Source: Phytophthora hibernalis
Taxonomy: Eukaryota > Oomycota > Peronosporomycetes > Peronosporales > Peronosporaceae
Length of the DNA: 64,000 bases
Direction of reading: 5' to 3'
Assembly (NCBI GenBank): GCA_012656075.1
Contig: JAAKBF010000171.1
Coordinates: forward strand, 2,108,001-2,172,000
Both the position numbers and the translations under genes were made by a program. Under the pieces are notes generated by a model. It saw only the letters and a program-made list of their open reading frames with translations, ran no database searches and had not been told where the DNA came from. The stretch's first letter is position 1. Each line of letters begins with the position of its first letter. Shown here one piece after another: positions 46,269-57,655 of this stretch.

Positions 46269-47079
46269 AGTAATAGATCGATGAGCGGGTGCGCTCCACT
46301 TGACTTAGCAGCATTCGTAACCGTTCGCCGACCTGGACTTGTGTAGCTCTACGCGAAAGCCCGTACTCTCAGAAGCTTGAGTACCTTTGAGCTGATCCCC
46401 GCGAACTCTCTGCACTCGCGCCTTGTCAGAAGCCACGCCTTGTACCGAGCAAGTCCTTCTTCAGCAAGCAGCTACCCTGTTTCTCTACCAAATGTCGTGC
46501 ACCTGCCTTCCCAGCGAGGCGGCTAGTTGCTTGCTGTTGGTAGGAGTGGGGACTGGTAGGGGACGCTCGCGGCTTAATCAAATAAACGTCTAAGATTTCC
46601 GTTAGCTCATTTGGTTGCTAGGAGGTAGATTTACGACTACAGCTCGGGTGCGTCGGCCTCCACGCCGCGCACACCCATATGCACGACAACCCTAGAGCTC
46701 GGGTGCGTCGGCCTTCACGCCGCGCACACCCATATGCACGACAACCCTCCTGGTTACTCACCTGGCGCTCTTGGCACGCCCTCCATCCTCCGCAGTGACC
46801 CTCCGTCCTTCTTCCGAGCCGCGGCGGCGCTCTGGGTGCCCGCGCCCTCTGTCCTTAGCCACAGGATGCTCCGCCGTCGCTCTACGGCTTGCTGCTTCCG
46901 TGGAATGTCTTCGAATGCCACCCCCTGCGCCATCTTTTGGGTGGCCGCCGGGTCCCAAAGTGGCAAAACAGTGGCACATATCAGGCGCGATACACTTTAT
47001 GCTGAGCGACCGTTGGCCGATCGGGCGGGCCTCCTGGCACGTCTTGCTCACGCTGCGGTGTGGTGAAATGCAAGCATTG
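46269..47079. other. region upstream of Gypsy-C gag, probable leader and LTR
   Basis: No gene is supported. By position it should contain the Gypsy-C primer site and 5' LTR, but the partner LTR is not recognised in this window so boundaries cannot be set. It includes a two-copy 55-bp tandem repeat (46642-46749). A frame with QKMAQGVAFEDIPRKQQ at 46754-46966 (minus) is of unknown meaning. Confidence 0.35.
46642..46749. repeat. 55-bp tandem repeat, two copies
   Basis: Units start at 46642 and 46697 with AGCTCGGGTGCGTCGGCC. They differ at very few positions. Confidence 0.9.
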
Positions 47080-47083
47080 TTAA

Positions 47084-50000
47084 CCGCTTACTCGTAATTA
47101 CCCTGCTTCTGTTCCAACTAAGTATCACCACCACGTGGCTCCTCTTCATGTTCAATGGCGCCTTCTTCCCCGTGAGCGCTTACGGGATCTTCCTCCGTAG
47201 CGGCGTCCTCCTTCGCCCCAGAAGCGGCTTCTTCCTCCTCCTCGGCAACGGCGGCGTGCACATGTGCATCATCGCCACGCTCTTCCTCCTTCTCTTCAGC
47301 ACTCAACAGGTCTTCCTCCTCCTCACTACCATCAAGTTCCGTGTTACCAGCTCCAGCAGCAAGGGAACCACTCGGACCATCAGCGTAATCGTCTTCTTCA
47401 TCCTCGTCCGCCTCGTCACTATCTGCTTGCTTCTTTCCAGGCGCTCTCATCTGGATGCCGCGGCCGCAGGGTGGCATGAGACGCTCTGTCCCGTTGCGCC
47501 AAAGCTGGTGCCAAATTGCGTAGCAGGTGAGATTGTTGCTAGGGTAGTGTCCTTGGCGCACCTTATCACACAAGTACACACCAGCAAATTATCAAGCAAG
47601 AGGTTGGTGTAATCATTTTGGATATCAAGCTTGATGGACTTACCGCTTGGAGCCTTTGCTGCACTTTGGACAGTAAAACCGTGTCACCTGGTGCTTGGTG
47701 CTAAAAATCTTGCGGATAGTGCATCCTTGCGCTGCCGCTGGCGAATTCCATTTACCTCCACCCACTCATCGTCCATTTCGGGTTTGTGGCTTCTGCTGGT
47801 TGCGGTGTCAGCGTTTTGCGTAGGTGTGATAGGACCAGGAGAGTACATCTAGCAACCACACACTGTAATTGTAATTAGATCATGAAATAGCATACATCGA
47901 CATGCATACCGTGTCTGCGAATTCTGTCTCGCCCACTTCCAAAAGCTGCGCGTGCAGTTGCGCGATGAAACCAGTATGATCAGCCGGGGTCACCACGCAT
48001 CTTGCACGGTTCACGAAAAATGATGAAGCTATTGACAATTGCCATGTCAATTAGCCCTAGCGCCTGACTCTTGTAGTTCTTGCGGATTCGTAGTGACATC
48101 TGCAGCGAGTAGCGCTGCAGCCGGAGCTGGTCGTGAACGTCCACCCCTCCCACCCAGCGATGGTACGCTCGCATGACTGAAGGGCATGGGATTGTCTCGC
48201 TTTGGCCTTGTGTGCATGGCAGGCGACGGACTGACAGGATATCAACGTAAATTAGTCGCAATACGTGAAGGCATAGCATTTTGTAGAACTTACCACAAGT
48301 AGGCATCGCAGTACTGGTTCCAGAGCCAAGCATGTAGACGATAGTGTTATCAAATTAAACCATCGCACTCAGTTGTGGCACTGACTTAGCCACGACGAGC
48401 TGGGTGGTGACGCGGGGGTATGTCGCGGGCGTTTTGTTTTCTTTGCTTGAGCATGGGCGGGAAGCGCTTCTTTCTGGTTCCGATTGTGCTCACCGTGTAC
48501 ACATTTCTCGCGAGAAGCTGCAGCGATCTCTGAATTGACGTGTAAATGCGGTCAGTAACAACCGCATAGTACACGACGTCTTCTTTCGGTGGGAGCACTT
48601 CGTTCATGTTTCGCAGAGTAGCAGCAGGGCCTGAACTATCGTCAGCAGGGTCTTCATTGTCGGGGTCTCCTTGAGATCTTTTCCCGCAGTAAACCTCCAT
48701 TCTTCACATGCGCAATAGACAGTATGAAGAACAGAACCCCATGCACGACGTCGAACAATCGAGCATAAATCACAATTACACAGACATCATATACAGCATG
48801 TGAGACTTGTCAAACCAAGCTTCGAATGGTGCGTTCATACGGCCAGCCAACTCTTGGCAGTAGTATCGGTTGGTCTGACGTTCTACGCCCATCCAGAAAT
48901 CGCGCGGCAAAAAGAATAGAAAGAGCTCCAAGGGAGACTCTGCACATCCAAGTAGGCCCATATTCACCCGCATAGAGTCCAGGGAATTCACCCGTGTCAG
49001 GAAATCTGGATGAATCTACAAGCAGTATTATCAAGCATATATCAGTACGTGAAATGCTTGAGGCAGTCCGAAAACGAACGATACCTGTTTCCCATCCGTC
49101 AACGCGCATTTTCTTCAAGGTTGCATCGTCCTTCGCAAGCTTGACTAAATCATCTCCTTCAATAGCACGCCAGTTCTCAATGACGTATTTCCATCGTTCA
49201 CGTTCTCGCTTCTTCTCTGCAGCAGATAAACGGCCCGCGTCCGTTCAGGGTAGCAGTCGTGCTGTCAATCAAACAGCCGTTTCAGTGGGAAGGGGTTCAT
49301 CTGGATTCGCAGTAGAAGAATCGTCACGGTCCTCAGGGGTGGTTCAGTGTTCAAGTCGCTAGGCTCACTTTCATCGTCGCTGTATACTGTAGTCCCATCT
49401 TCTGTTATAAGTACACCCATTTCTTCATACCACTCGGCAGAACCAGCATCAGAACCTTCGTACTCGGAATTCAACGCATCATCTCCATCCGGCAGCGGTT
49501 TGGGAAAACGAGTAGTTATATCTGGAGACGTTGCCATATCAAGAGACCTTGAACATGATAGATACACAGCATGTGGTTAGAAATCCTACAATCACAATGC
49601 TTGATATCCATGATATGGGTATGTACCTGGCAGCTGAAACCCGAGGTGGCGTCGATGGCGGTGTTTCTTGAGCAAGAGGCAGGGTTTCCTGTGCCAGCGG
49701 TGGTGTCCATCCTGACGTCAGACTGTGATCGAATATGTCGTTGCTACTTGCGTCGTCACTTGCATCGTTAGCTGTCGAAACATGGGGATTTTCCGAGCCT
49801 TCTTCGGAGCTCGCGTTTTCTTGAGAGGCCTCCGTTTACGCGCTGTCTTAACCGTCGATTTGGGCGCCTGTTTCGGCAAGACCTTCGATCTCTTTTTATT
49901 TACGGGAGCCTTGCTTCGTGGAGTCGCCGGCGGCATGGTAGCCCTCTCATACTCGGCATCATCGTTTGGTATCTCCTCCGCGGCATCCTCGTTGGTCTCG

Positions 50001-50590
50001 TCTTTATCTTCGTCCTCTGATTCGGCCTCGGCAGCAGCTTCCGCCAGTTCCTCAGCGTATAGCGCTGCCGCGGGCGCTTTCCCAAGCAGTCGTGGCGTAT
50101 TTGCGAGCAGGTCGTCTGGTAGCTTGGAACCGCGTCAGCGCGGACAGTCATCGTCATGCGAGGCCGTCTGCTGGGTTTCGGCGTGTCCTCCTTCTCTTCC
50201 TCGCTGAAGTCGGCGTCGTGGTCCCTTGTACCGCCGATAAAAGCACCGTGCTCGCGTATAAGCCGCTCTCGATCTTCGCCTCTTCTCCCATTTAGGCGGC
50301 TGAGGAACGCCTCCGCTTCGCTCCGTGTCACGCGGCGCGGCGGCATGTCTACTCGACTTGGCATAATCTGGAATGGACTCTAGCGACTGTCAGCCACCAA
50401 CACGTGGGAAAGGAGATAACTGGCCATGGCAGTGGATATATTGACCTTTCTTTTAACGGTTATGTCCCCAAGCCCTGTGCATCGCGGACTATTTCGACTT
50501 AAATGTCCAGTCTTTGGCCATTTCCACATGCTTGATATCAAGTATGTGAGAATTGTCACATGCTGCCTTATCAAGCCTTAGTACCGGGGG
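47084..50590 (-). mobile_element. second piggyBac-type element (PB2), internally deleted
   Basis: TTAA at 47080-47083 and 50591-50594 flank ends that begin CC(G/C) inward on both sides, consistent with piggyBac. It carries a minus-strand transposase relic that lacks its first catalytic segment. It sits inside the inverted 42249-55726 block, between Gypsy-C gag and a Copia fragment. Confidence 0.65.
47118..50346 (-). pseudogene. piggyBac transposase of PB2, internally deleted
   Basis: Blocks in order: MPPRRVTRSEAEAFLSRL (50346) with an acidic and then a Lys/Arg-rich N-terminus (NKKRSKVLPKQAPK, a likely nuclear signal); 49567-49265 acidic linker; NSLDSMRVNMGLLGCAESP and LELFLFFLPRDFWMGVE (48991-48776). 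The region that should carry the first catalytic Asp is missing. VVTDRIYTSIQRSLQLLARN (48700-48386), RWVGGVDVHDQLRLQRYS (48333-47980), the Cys-rich end FYCPKCSKGSKR (47650-47690) and VYLCDKVRQGHYPSNN follow, then an acidic tail ending at 47118. The last two parts are separated by a GTAAGT-donor segment without a usable AG. Confidence 0.7.
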
Positions 50591-50594
50591 TTAA

Positions 50595-50929
50595 GCAGGC
50601 TAAAGCAGTGTCGGAGTCTCGAGCGCGCAAGTGTGGCAATGCTCAAGCCTCTCATAGCAGTACACAAGCGGCACCGCCGCAGACATCTGACCAACGCGCA
50701 TTATATGCGCAGGGGGATAACAAGAAACGAAGAGAGTAAAAGAAAATGCAAAAGATGGAGAGCGACTCCAACTGCCACAAGAGGTGTGACCATAAAAATT
50801 GAGACAGGACGTGACCGGCCCAAGCGAGAACAGAGTTCTTTCCGCAAAAGTCAGCGTTGGAGAGAAGACTCTGGCAAATAATATAAGCCAACGTTTGCCT
50901 GCGCTTAGTGAAGTAGTTACTGCATCCTG
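50595..50929. other. non-coding stretch between PB2 and the Copia fragment
   Basis: No gene, RNA or repeat was recognised. It is probably residual Copia or flanking sequence. Confidence 0.3.
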
Positions 50930-52356
50930 AGGGAACTAGTGACTATTGCTCATGGTTAGCAAGTGCATGTACGTAAGAACAAGTTGATAAGGGTAGTGGA
51001 GGAGAACGAGCATCGGTTGTCGCGGTTCAAAGCGCGCTTGGTAGTGCTAGGATGCCTTCAAATGTGGGGATTGGACTTTGATGACACATTTGCTCCAGTT
51101 ATTCGCTTTGAAACGTTAAGATTTGTGTTGCTGTATGCCGGAATAAATGGGTTGGTTGCGAAGCAGTACGACTTCGTCACGGCGTTCTTGAACGCACCAC
51201 CGGAAATGACCCTTTATATGGAGCAGCCACAAGGTCATATAAAACGCGGATATGAGGACTATGTGTGCCTGTTATTGAAGAGTATCTACGGACTCCGTCA
51301 GTCTCCTAAGAATTGGAACAGCACTTTGCATCTTGCTCTTGTCGACTTGGAGTTCAAGCGCTGTGTTAAGGACCCTGGGCTCTAATGGATATGTAGCGGA
51401 GGACGCATGGTCCTTGTCCCTATCTATGTGAACGACATATTTATTATTGGGCGAGGAGGTGATGTTGATTTCTTTGCTGCAAAGGTGACTAATCACTTCA
51501 AGCTAAAAGAGCTTGGAAACGTGAACTACTTGCTGGGCTTGCAAGTCACGTATAAAAACGAGACAAGGGTGGTGTTTCGGCGGACTAAGTATGTGCAAGA
51601 CATCATGCAGAAGTATCGTATGGACTCTGCGTATCTGATGAAGATACCGATGACTACTGATGCAGTCAAATTAGGACCGGCTTCGACGGACAAACATAAA
51701 CGCGATGAGTATTTGCCGTATCGAAGCCTGGTGGGATGTGTGCAATATTTAGTGAGCCGCTCACGCCCTCAGTTGGGAACAGCAGTTCGTATTCTAAGCA
51801 AGTTTCTGGATTCGTTTAGTTCGGTTCATTGGCGTGCAGCTAATCGAATTGTTCGCTATTTAATAGGCAGTCAAGAGATGGGACTGCAATATGATTTGGT
51901 ACAAGCTCGAAAGTATGAAAATCTGCAAATTGAGGTTTTCACTGATGCCAAATATGCTTCAAAAGGAGGAGATATGAAGTCCGTGGGTGGATTTGCTGTA
52001 TATTGTAATGGATAACTTATTTCAGCGAAAAGCTGGAAACATGAGATCGTTGCAGAGAGCACGTGTGAGGCAGAGCTGATTGCGGCTAATACTGGTTCAC
52101 ATGACGCGATTTGGTTGGAGCAGTTGGTGGATGAGTTGCAGTTGTCAAGAATTAACACAATACTGCACTGCAACTCCATCAGCGCTTGCGAGTTGATGAA
52201 GCATGCTGGCAAGCATCGGCGCACGAAGCAATTGCGCGTAAAACCCACAAGATTCGTGAAAATGAGTCGGAGAATGGTGTTTTAATCAAACCCATTGCTT
52301 CGAAGGAGAATGTGGCTGACCTTTTGACAAAGCCTTTGCCGGTTGATGCTTTTTAA
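50930..52356 (+). pseudogene. Ty1/Copia reverse transcriptase and RNase H fragment
   Basis: RT: RFKARLVVLGCLQMWGLDFD, DTFAPVIRFETLRF, KQYDFVTAFLNAPPEMTLYM, EDYVCLLLKSIYGLRQSPKN, then (after a frame change near 51385) VPIYVNDIFIIG, where YVDD has become YVND. The connection follows: LKELGNVNYLLGLQVTYK, YRSLVGCVQYLVSRSRP. RNase H: IEVFTDAKYASKGGD, STCEAELIAANTGSHDAIW, and SKENVADLLTKPLPVDAF. Gag, protease and integrase are absent, so the copy is truncated at its 5' side. Confidence 0.85.
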
Positions 52357-53998
52357 GGACATCGCGCTCGGCTTGGAGTGCGTGATTCTAAGTGGTCGAG
52401 CGAAGATATGGCACAAAATCCTAGTCACTGGGAGGAGAAGGCACCAAGTTTGGTGAAGACAAAAGCGGGAAGAGGTTAGGCTCAATCCATGGAGAAACCG
52501 CCTGAATAAGGCTGATGTTTACACCAGTTTGCAAACAGAAGAGAGAGCCTACGACAACTCTTTAATGAAAGAACGTCACTGAGTGACATGAGGGTCCGGC
52601 AATAAGTAGAGCTCTGCGGCTGAATGAAGAAGACCAGATCCGCGTGCGGGTGTTGTAAGCACTGTTCGCTTTATTTAATGCATGTTGGCAAAATGCGTAT
52701 CGACGCCGTAGGATGGTATGATGATCAGTGCTTCCTAAAATACTTTGGAAGAGGAGGATGGTCAACAGCCTACCCTCAATAATTGCACCTGAAAACGAAG
52801 ATTGAAACATCAATTATTGCAATTTTTAATGGATGATTTGATTGGTCCAAATCCACTTTTTCGTACTCGTGATTGGGTAAACTTTGTCAAGTAACAGGGT
52901 TGAACAATCATTTATTGTAGGGTATCATCTTGCTCAGGAAAATCAATTATGCGCCGCATATTATGGCAATATATTGTTAGTACCATATATTTTTGGAAGC
53001 ACTGATCACAATTGAATGAATTGGATCAGGAGAACAAGAGTGACCCGATTTTTCCGCATGCTCGTAAAAAAATCACAAAAGCAACCATCAACAGCTTATC
53101 TCCAAATGTAATAAACCCTCAAGAACTGACAAAATTATTTGTCAATTTTTGTTTTTGCTTTTGGTCAGATTCCTCTCATAATGCAGCTTCAACTTGCTAC
53201 AGAATTCCCCAGCAAAGGGAGAACCGTAATCAGTTAATTACCTTGCAAAATTGGTACATTTGGAGCAAAGCCTTGCTCTTCCGCGATACAAATCCGTTTG
53301 CAAATCTTTTAATCTGGAAGAATTTATTGGCCCCACCTTTCTCCTTTTGCCGGGGAACTCGGTACATGTAACTTTAGAAATCCCGACAATGAGCCAAAGT
53401 TTGGCTGCCAAACTCACTCAATCCCCAATTGGGGCGAAGCCCCACACCCTATAATCAAATGACACATGCATATTTACGAGTTTTTACGAACCCTTTAGCA
53501 CAGAGTCAAATATGACTACTCGATTCATTGCGGCGTAGAACAATGGTACACGGGTGGACCAACACGAGCTCGGACATGGGGAAGTGGTACAACATGTACA
53601 TCAACTCATCGTTCGGGTCTGTGATCTGCCATCACCGCACCAATACATCAATTATGTAGGCGCAAGTACGACCCCTCTGAAAATTTTGTTCGTGTCTGGG
53701 TGAGAGTGCGAACCGATGCAGTCTGCATCATGCAGCGGATACCGAAATCTTTCTGAACGCGAGTGAAGAAGACACCTGAGCAGTGCTTTCCCCCTTGTTT
53801 ACCTCCAATTTTACTTAAACCCGGTGCGAAATCTGGCTGCAGTTAATTTACGTTCCTATATTGTTGCACGCCAACAGAGGTCATTTTATTTTTATTTTTA
53901 TTGGCACTGCTCTAATCCAGTTATGACGGAAATGACTAGTATCAATGCGAAACATACTGCGATGGGACATCGCAGGAGGTATATGTAATGTTGCTTCA
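52357..53998. other. AT-rich non-coding region
   Basis: No supported gene. The frame at 53012-53371 has no family motif and AT-driven composition. Copies of CATCGCAGGAG (53970) foreshadow the 26-bp repeats at 54384. Confidence 0.35.
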
Positions 53999-54056
53999 TA
54001 ACGTTGCTTCAAACTTAACGTTGTATCATAATGTTGCTTTTACTGCAACGTTGCTC
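53999..54056 (+). repeat. AACGTTGC repeat cluster (right)
   Basis: Four copies of TAACGTTGC, TAATGTTGC or CAACGTTGC spaced by about 14-16 bp, matching the cluster at 40483-40545. More diverged copies continue at 54473-54530. Confidence 0.7.
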
Positions 54057-54383
54057 CGAAATAGTGCAGGATGATGTTATCTTTGCGCGCGACGGCTCCA
54101 CTGACAATTCATCCCATTTCGTGTGATAACTAAAACGTCCTGTATGTACCTGGCTAAGGACATACCTACCTTGCTCCAGTTTGGGGTACGTAACCTAGCT
54201 AACATACATATTACGACTTTCGAAGATGCTAAATTTGACCAGAAGGGTCCAATTGCATTTGTTCCACCCACGAATCACTGCTGTGTGCATCACTAAAAGG
54301 TATATTTACCTTTCCCAGCAGACAATGTACGTTGTAAAAACTGGCATCCGTCGCTCAAACAGCAACGGTCGATAGCGGAAGAG

Positions 54384-54461
54384 TACTGCAATGTCACACC
54401 GCAGGAGATTACTGTGATGTGACATCGCAGGAGATTACTGTGATGTGACATCGCAGGAGAC
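54384..54461 (+). repeat. three 26-bp tandem repeats
   Basis: Units at 54384, 54410 and 54436 follow TACTGTGATGTGACATCGCA plus GGAGAT. The second and third differ by one base, the first by a few. Confidence 0.9.
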
Positions 54462-54548
54462 GACTGTAACGTTGCATTGTGGTATAGCGTTGTTTCACTG
54501 CGTTGCTTTGATGATATAAAGTTGCTTCGGGTGACAGTTTTGCTGGTT

Positions 54549-55165
54549 AAGGTACCAACCAGTCGTCCGCCACTTTTGCTTTTCTCCGCGCGGGGAATTT
54601 TATAGCTCTGCCACCAGAGGTCGGACGAAAGCAAGTAGGGTACCGATACAAAGCTGAGGATTCCCTCTATCTCGTTGATTTTTTACGTCTAAAGCTGAGC
54701 ACCCTAAGCTATTCAAACCCTCAATTGCGCGCGGCGACTGTTCAGAGCGGCCCCACCAGTTGTCCGCCACTCGGCATTATCATTCAATTTGTATGGAGCT
54801 ATTTTTACAGTTGAGTTCCATTAAAGTACGATGTTTAGGGCTTCGAGGACGTCAAAGGTTACCTCTAAGATCGCTAATTCACTGATTCAAACGGAACGTG
54901 CAGTGTATTAAAATACAAAGGTTTGCGACGGGTCGGTGAGCCCAGTGTCCTCAGACGCATGGGCGGTGGCAGTCTTGGTGTTCTGGCGTGAACTAGTTGT
55001 CTTCACGAACTTTGCGGGTGGCGACTTCTTGGACTGCTGTGGTGGTCGCTTCCGCCTTCTTGACGCAGGTACGTTTTGTGATGTATTTGGCTGTAGTGGT
55101 TTCCTTTTAGGCGCATTCGCGGCGGCCATGTCGTTCAAGAACCTACGTGTTAAAAATTGGCCTCC
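54549..55165 (-). repeat. 0.6-kb pogo 3' end, right copy
   Basis: Nearly identical to 40826-41438 across about 615 bp, including the 76-codon end of the transposase. Here it is continuous with the rest of the C-terminal half (55165-55726). Confidence 0.88.
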
Positions 55166-55726
55166 GACGGTAACTCGTTTTCTTTAGGTTTTCGTGGCAG
55201 TGGAAGAACCAAAATGTTGTCTTGCACCACAGGTTCAACTTGAAGCCATGTATGCTGCTCCAAACCCTTTAGCATTCCGTTTCTCTTGAACTCATCCAGA
55301 CAATCCTTTATCCTTTCGAGCGAAAGCGGGTACAAACCGCAGCCTTTGAACCCTGCCTTGATGTTCGCAGAAAAATTGCAGTTCTGCCAAGCGAGTCTGG
55401 CCATCTCCACTGCGGCATATTTTGCCATCGTGAAATTGTTGGCAGCGTCACTAACAATCAGATCAATGAACTTTCTTAATTTGCTTTTGAACGAACCAAA
55501 AACAGCTACATCAAGCGGCTGGAACAAATGTGTTGCATTGGCAGGGAGACATACAAGTATTATGTCTAGCTCATCCGCCAAATCCACGACCGCAACGGAA
55601 TAATCAGAGGGTCATCCATCCATTATCAGTAATAAAGGGCGAGAAACAGTCGCTGGAACTTCCGCAGCAAAAATTTGAGCCATTTCATGAGTTCATGAAA
55701 CCGGGCTCTGTTGTCGTCATGACAGG
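54908..55726 (-). pseudogene. C-terminal half of a pogo/jerky-type transposase
   Basis: Read from 55726 down: VMTTTEPGFMNS, IFAAEVPATVSRPLLLIMDG (second catalytic Asp), SVAVVDLADELDIILVCLP, ANATHLFQPLDVAVFGSFKS (third acidic position region), then a linker and the basic tail KRKPLQPNTSQNVPASRRRK, ending at 54908. Stops and frame changes occur near 55610 and 55150. The missing N-terminal half lies at 41578-42243 in the opposite orientation, ending LPGQTVD, so the two halves fit end to end. Confidence 0.82.
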
Positions 55727-55985
55727 AAGCCACTACCGTACCGGAGCGGAGCGAAAGGAAGGAGCTCGCAAGAGAAGTATGCAAGGGAAGTATCACTTGA
55801 CAGCGAGTCAAAACTGGAGGAGGAAGACGCCAGCCCGGATAGGATGGTGAGTGTAACTGAAGTCACTACCGTACCGGAGCTGAGCGAAAGGAAGGAGCTC
55901 GCAAGAGAAGTATGCAAGGGAAGTATCACTTGACAGCGAGTCAAACCTGGAGGAAGAAGACGCCAGCCCAGATAGGATGATGAGT
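55727..55985 (+). repeat. minisatellite, right array (two long units, inverted relative to the left array)
   Basis: Two 133-bp units with the same 13-bp insertion as the long units at 42249-43260, but on the other strand. The array begins mid-unit at GAAGCCACTACC, directly after pogo sequence. Confidence 0.9.
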
Positions 55986-57655
55986 GTAACTGAAGTCAGG
56001 AGCTGAGCGAAGTGGAGACGCTCATCGGAAAATCCACCTGGACCATGAGCCGACCAAGGAGAAGTTGTCCCCGCTCCGACATGCGCGGTAGTTTACGCCA
56101 GAAGAGCTGGATGCTCTGGCTGCGATAATAGCGACCAACGTTGGCGAGGAGAAGGAAGAGTTCGACAAAGATCTCGAGGGGCGGCTGTATCCGCTGGACG
56201 AGGTCGACTTGAAGTTGCTTATGACGAAGAACGTGGAGCAGTAGAAGGAACTTACACTTGAGAAACTAAGTCAACTGCTGGCACTGCCCGTTGAGACGCT
56301 AAAGAGGACGCGTGAGTCGTCCCCAGGTGCGCTGTCTACACCCGAATATTGGCTGAACTGGAATCGAGAAACGTTGTTCGTTTCGGACGAGGCCAAGCGG
56401 ACCAACCGCGACTTCAGAGATGTGAAGTCGGCTGCGAACGGTACCGTCAGGCTTACGATAGCCGATGGCCGTGATGTAGGGGTGGATCTAACTCGTTCGA
56501 AGTCGAGATTCGCCGCTTGACACGCTCGGAAAGCGTTCCGGTTACTGTGGACCAGTCTGTGGTCATCGAGAACATCGGGTTCAACCTCTTGACTACTGAA
56601 GAGCGCGCGATGGACTCTACTGGTCCCACTTTGGGAGACCTTGGAACGCAAGAGACTTTGCAGGCCCGTTATCGCTCCTTGGTTAGGCGAGCCGTGTTCT
56701 TGCTCGTGGAAGAAGAGGAAAAGGTGACATCTACTGCCTGTTCTCCCTGATACGACCAAGGACGGACTCTTGCAGAGGATCTGGAAACTCGAATCCGAAC
56801 TATGGTGTCTTTCGAAGGTGGCCCAGTTGAGAGCAACTTCCTTCCTTGGGTATTGCGGTTGGTGGAAACTAGCTACATTGAAGAATCTGAGGTCATCCGC
56901 GCCAAGATGCGAGAGCGCGAGGCCAAAGCACGGGAGCTGTGTTCGGCTCTGGTCTGCCAAGGGCGACGTCCGAGTAAGAAACATGTGAGCTTTGACTGTT
57001 CCACTCTGTTCTCGGAGTGCTCCGAAGTGTTGCAAGACTTGGGCTCAGACGCCAACGGGAAGTACGATGCTGACCAGTACGTGTACGTCGTCCGCGACAG
57101 CCTAGCTCACGTGCGGACGCACAAACCTGGGTTGTGCGCCGTTACTAAGGGCGACGACGAGGACGACGACGGGAGCGATCGTCTAGTCCCTGACGGCAAG
57201 CGAGTTATCGGTTCTGTTGGTGGCATTGAGGCTGTGTCCGCAGGACATAGTGACTGCCTCCCTGCCAAAATGCTGATCGACTCGGGAGCTATTGCGAGTC
57301 TGGTTGACGCGCAGGTGTTGCGTCGTATCGGCCGGTCCGACGTGCCGTTACGCTCCTATGTGGGAGGCCTGAATGATGTCACGGGGCACAAGTTCAGGAT
57401 CAAAGGAGTAATCGATTTGCCCATGCGACTAGGCTCTCAGGAGCAGTTGCGACCGTTCGCCGTTGTCGATCAGCTGCATGTGGACGCCATCCTAGGAACG
57501 GATACTCTGAAGGCCTATCGTGCGCTGATTGACTTGGAGGAGAACACTCACACTGAAAGACACTGGCGAAGTGTTCCCGCTTGGATCACCTCGCGCTGAT
57601 GAGATGTATGTCACTAAGATCAGCTCGACTGTGCGGATCCGACCTGGGGCCAAGC
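55986..57655 (+). pseudogene. Gypsy-C pol N-terminal region with aspartic protease
   Basis: It continues from the minisatellite as ELSEVETLIGKSTW in frame fragments, then helical sequence (EELDALAAIIATNVGEEKEE). The protease is clear in the 56802-57599 frame: KMLIDSGAIASLVDAQVLRR (DSGA active site), then IKGVIDLPMRLGSQEQLRP and VDAILGTDTLKAYRA (the ILG strand). A UAG and several frame changes occur in 56080-56800. Confidence 0.75.

Noticed and set aside
47575..47643. Functional intron in PB2 starting GTAAGT at 47643
   Set aside because: No AG acceptor lies at the point where the coding sequence resumes, so it is at best a broken intron.
53012..53371. 119-codon open frame in AT-rich sequence
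   Set aside because: No domain, no start context, no splice support. Its composition follows the local base bias.
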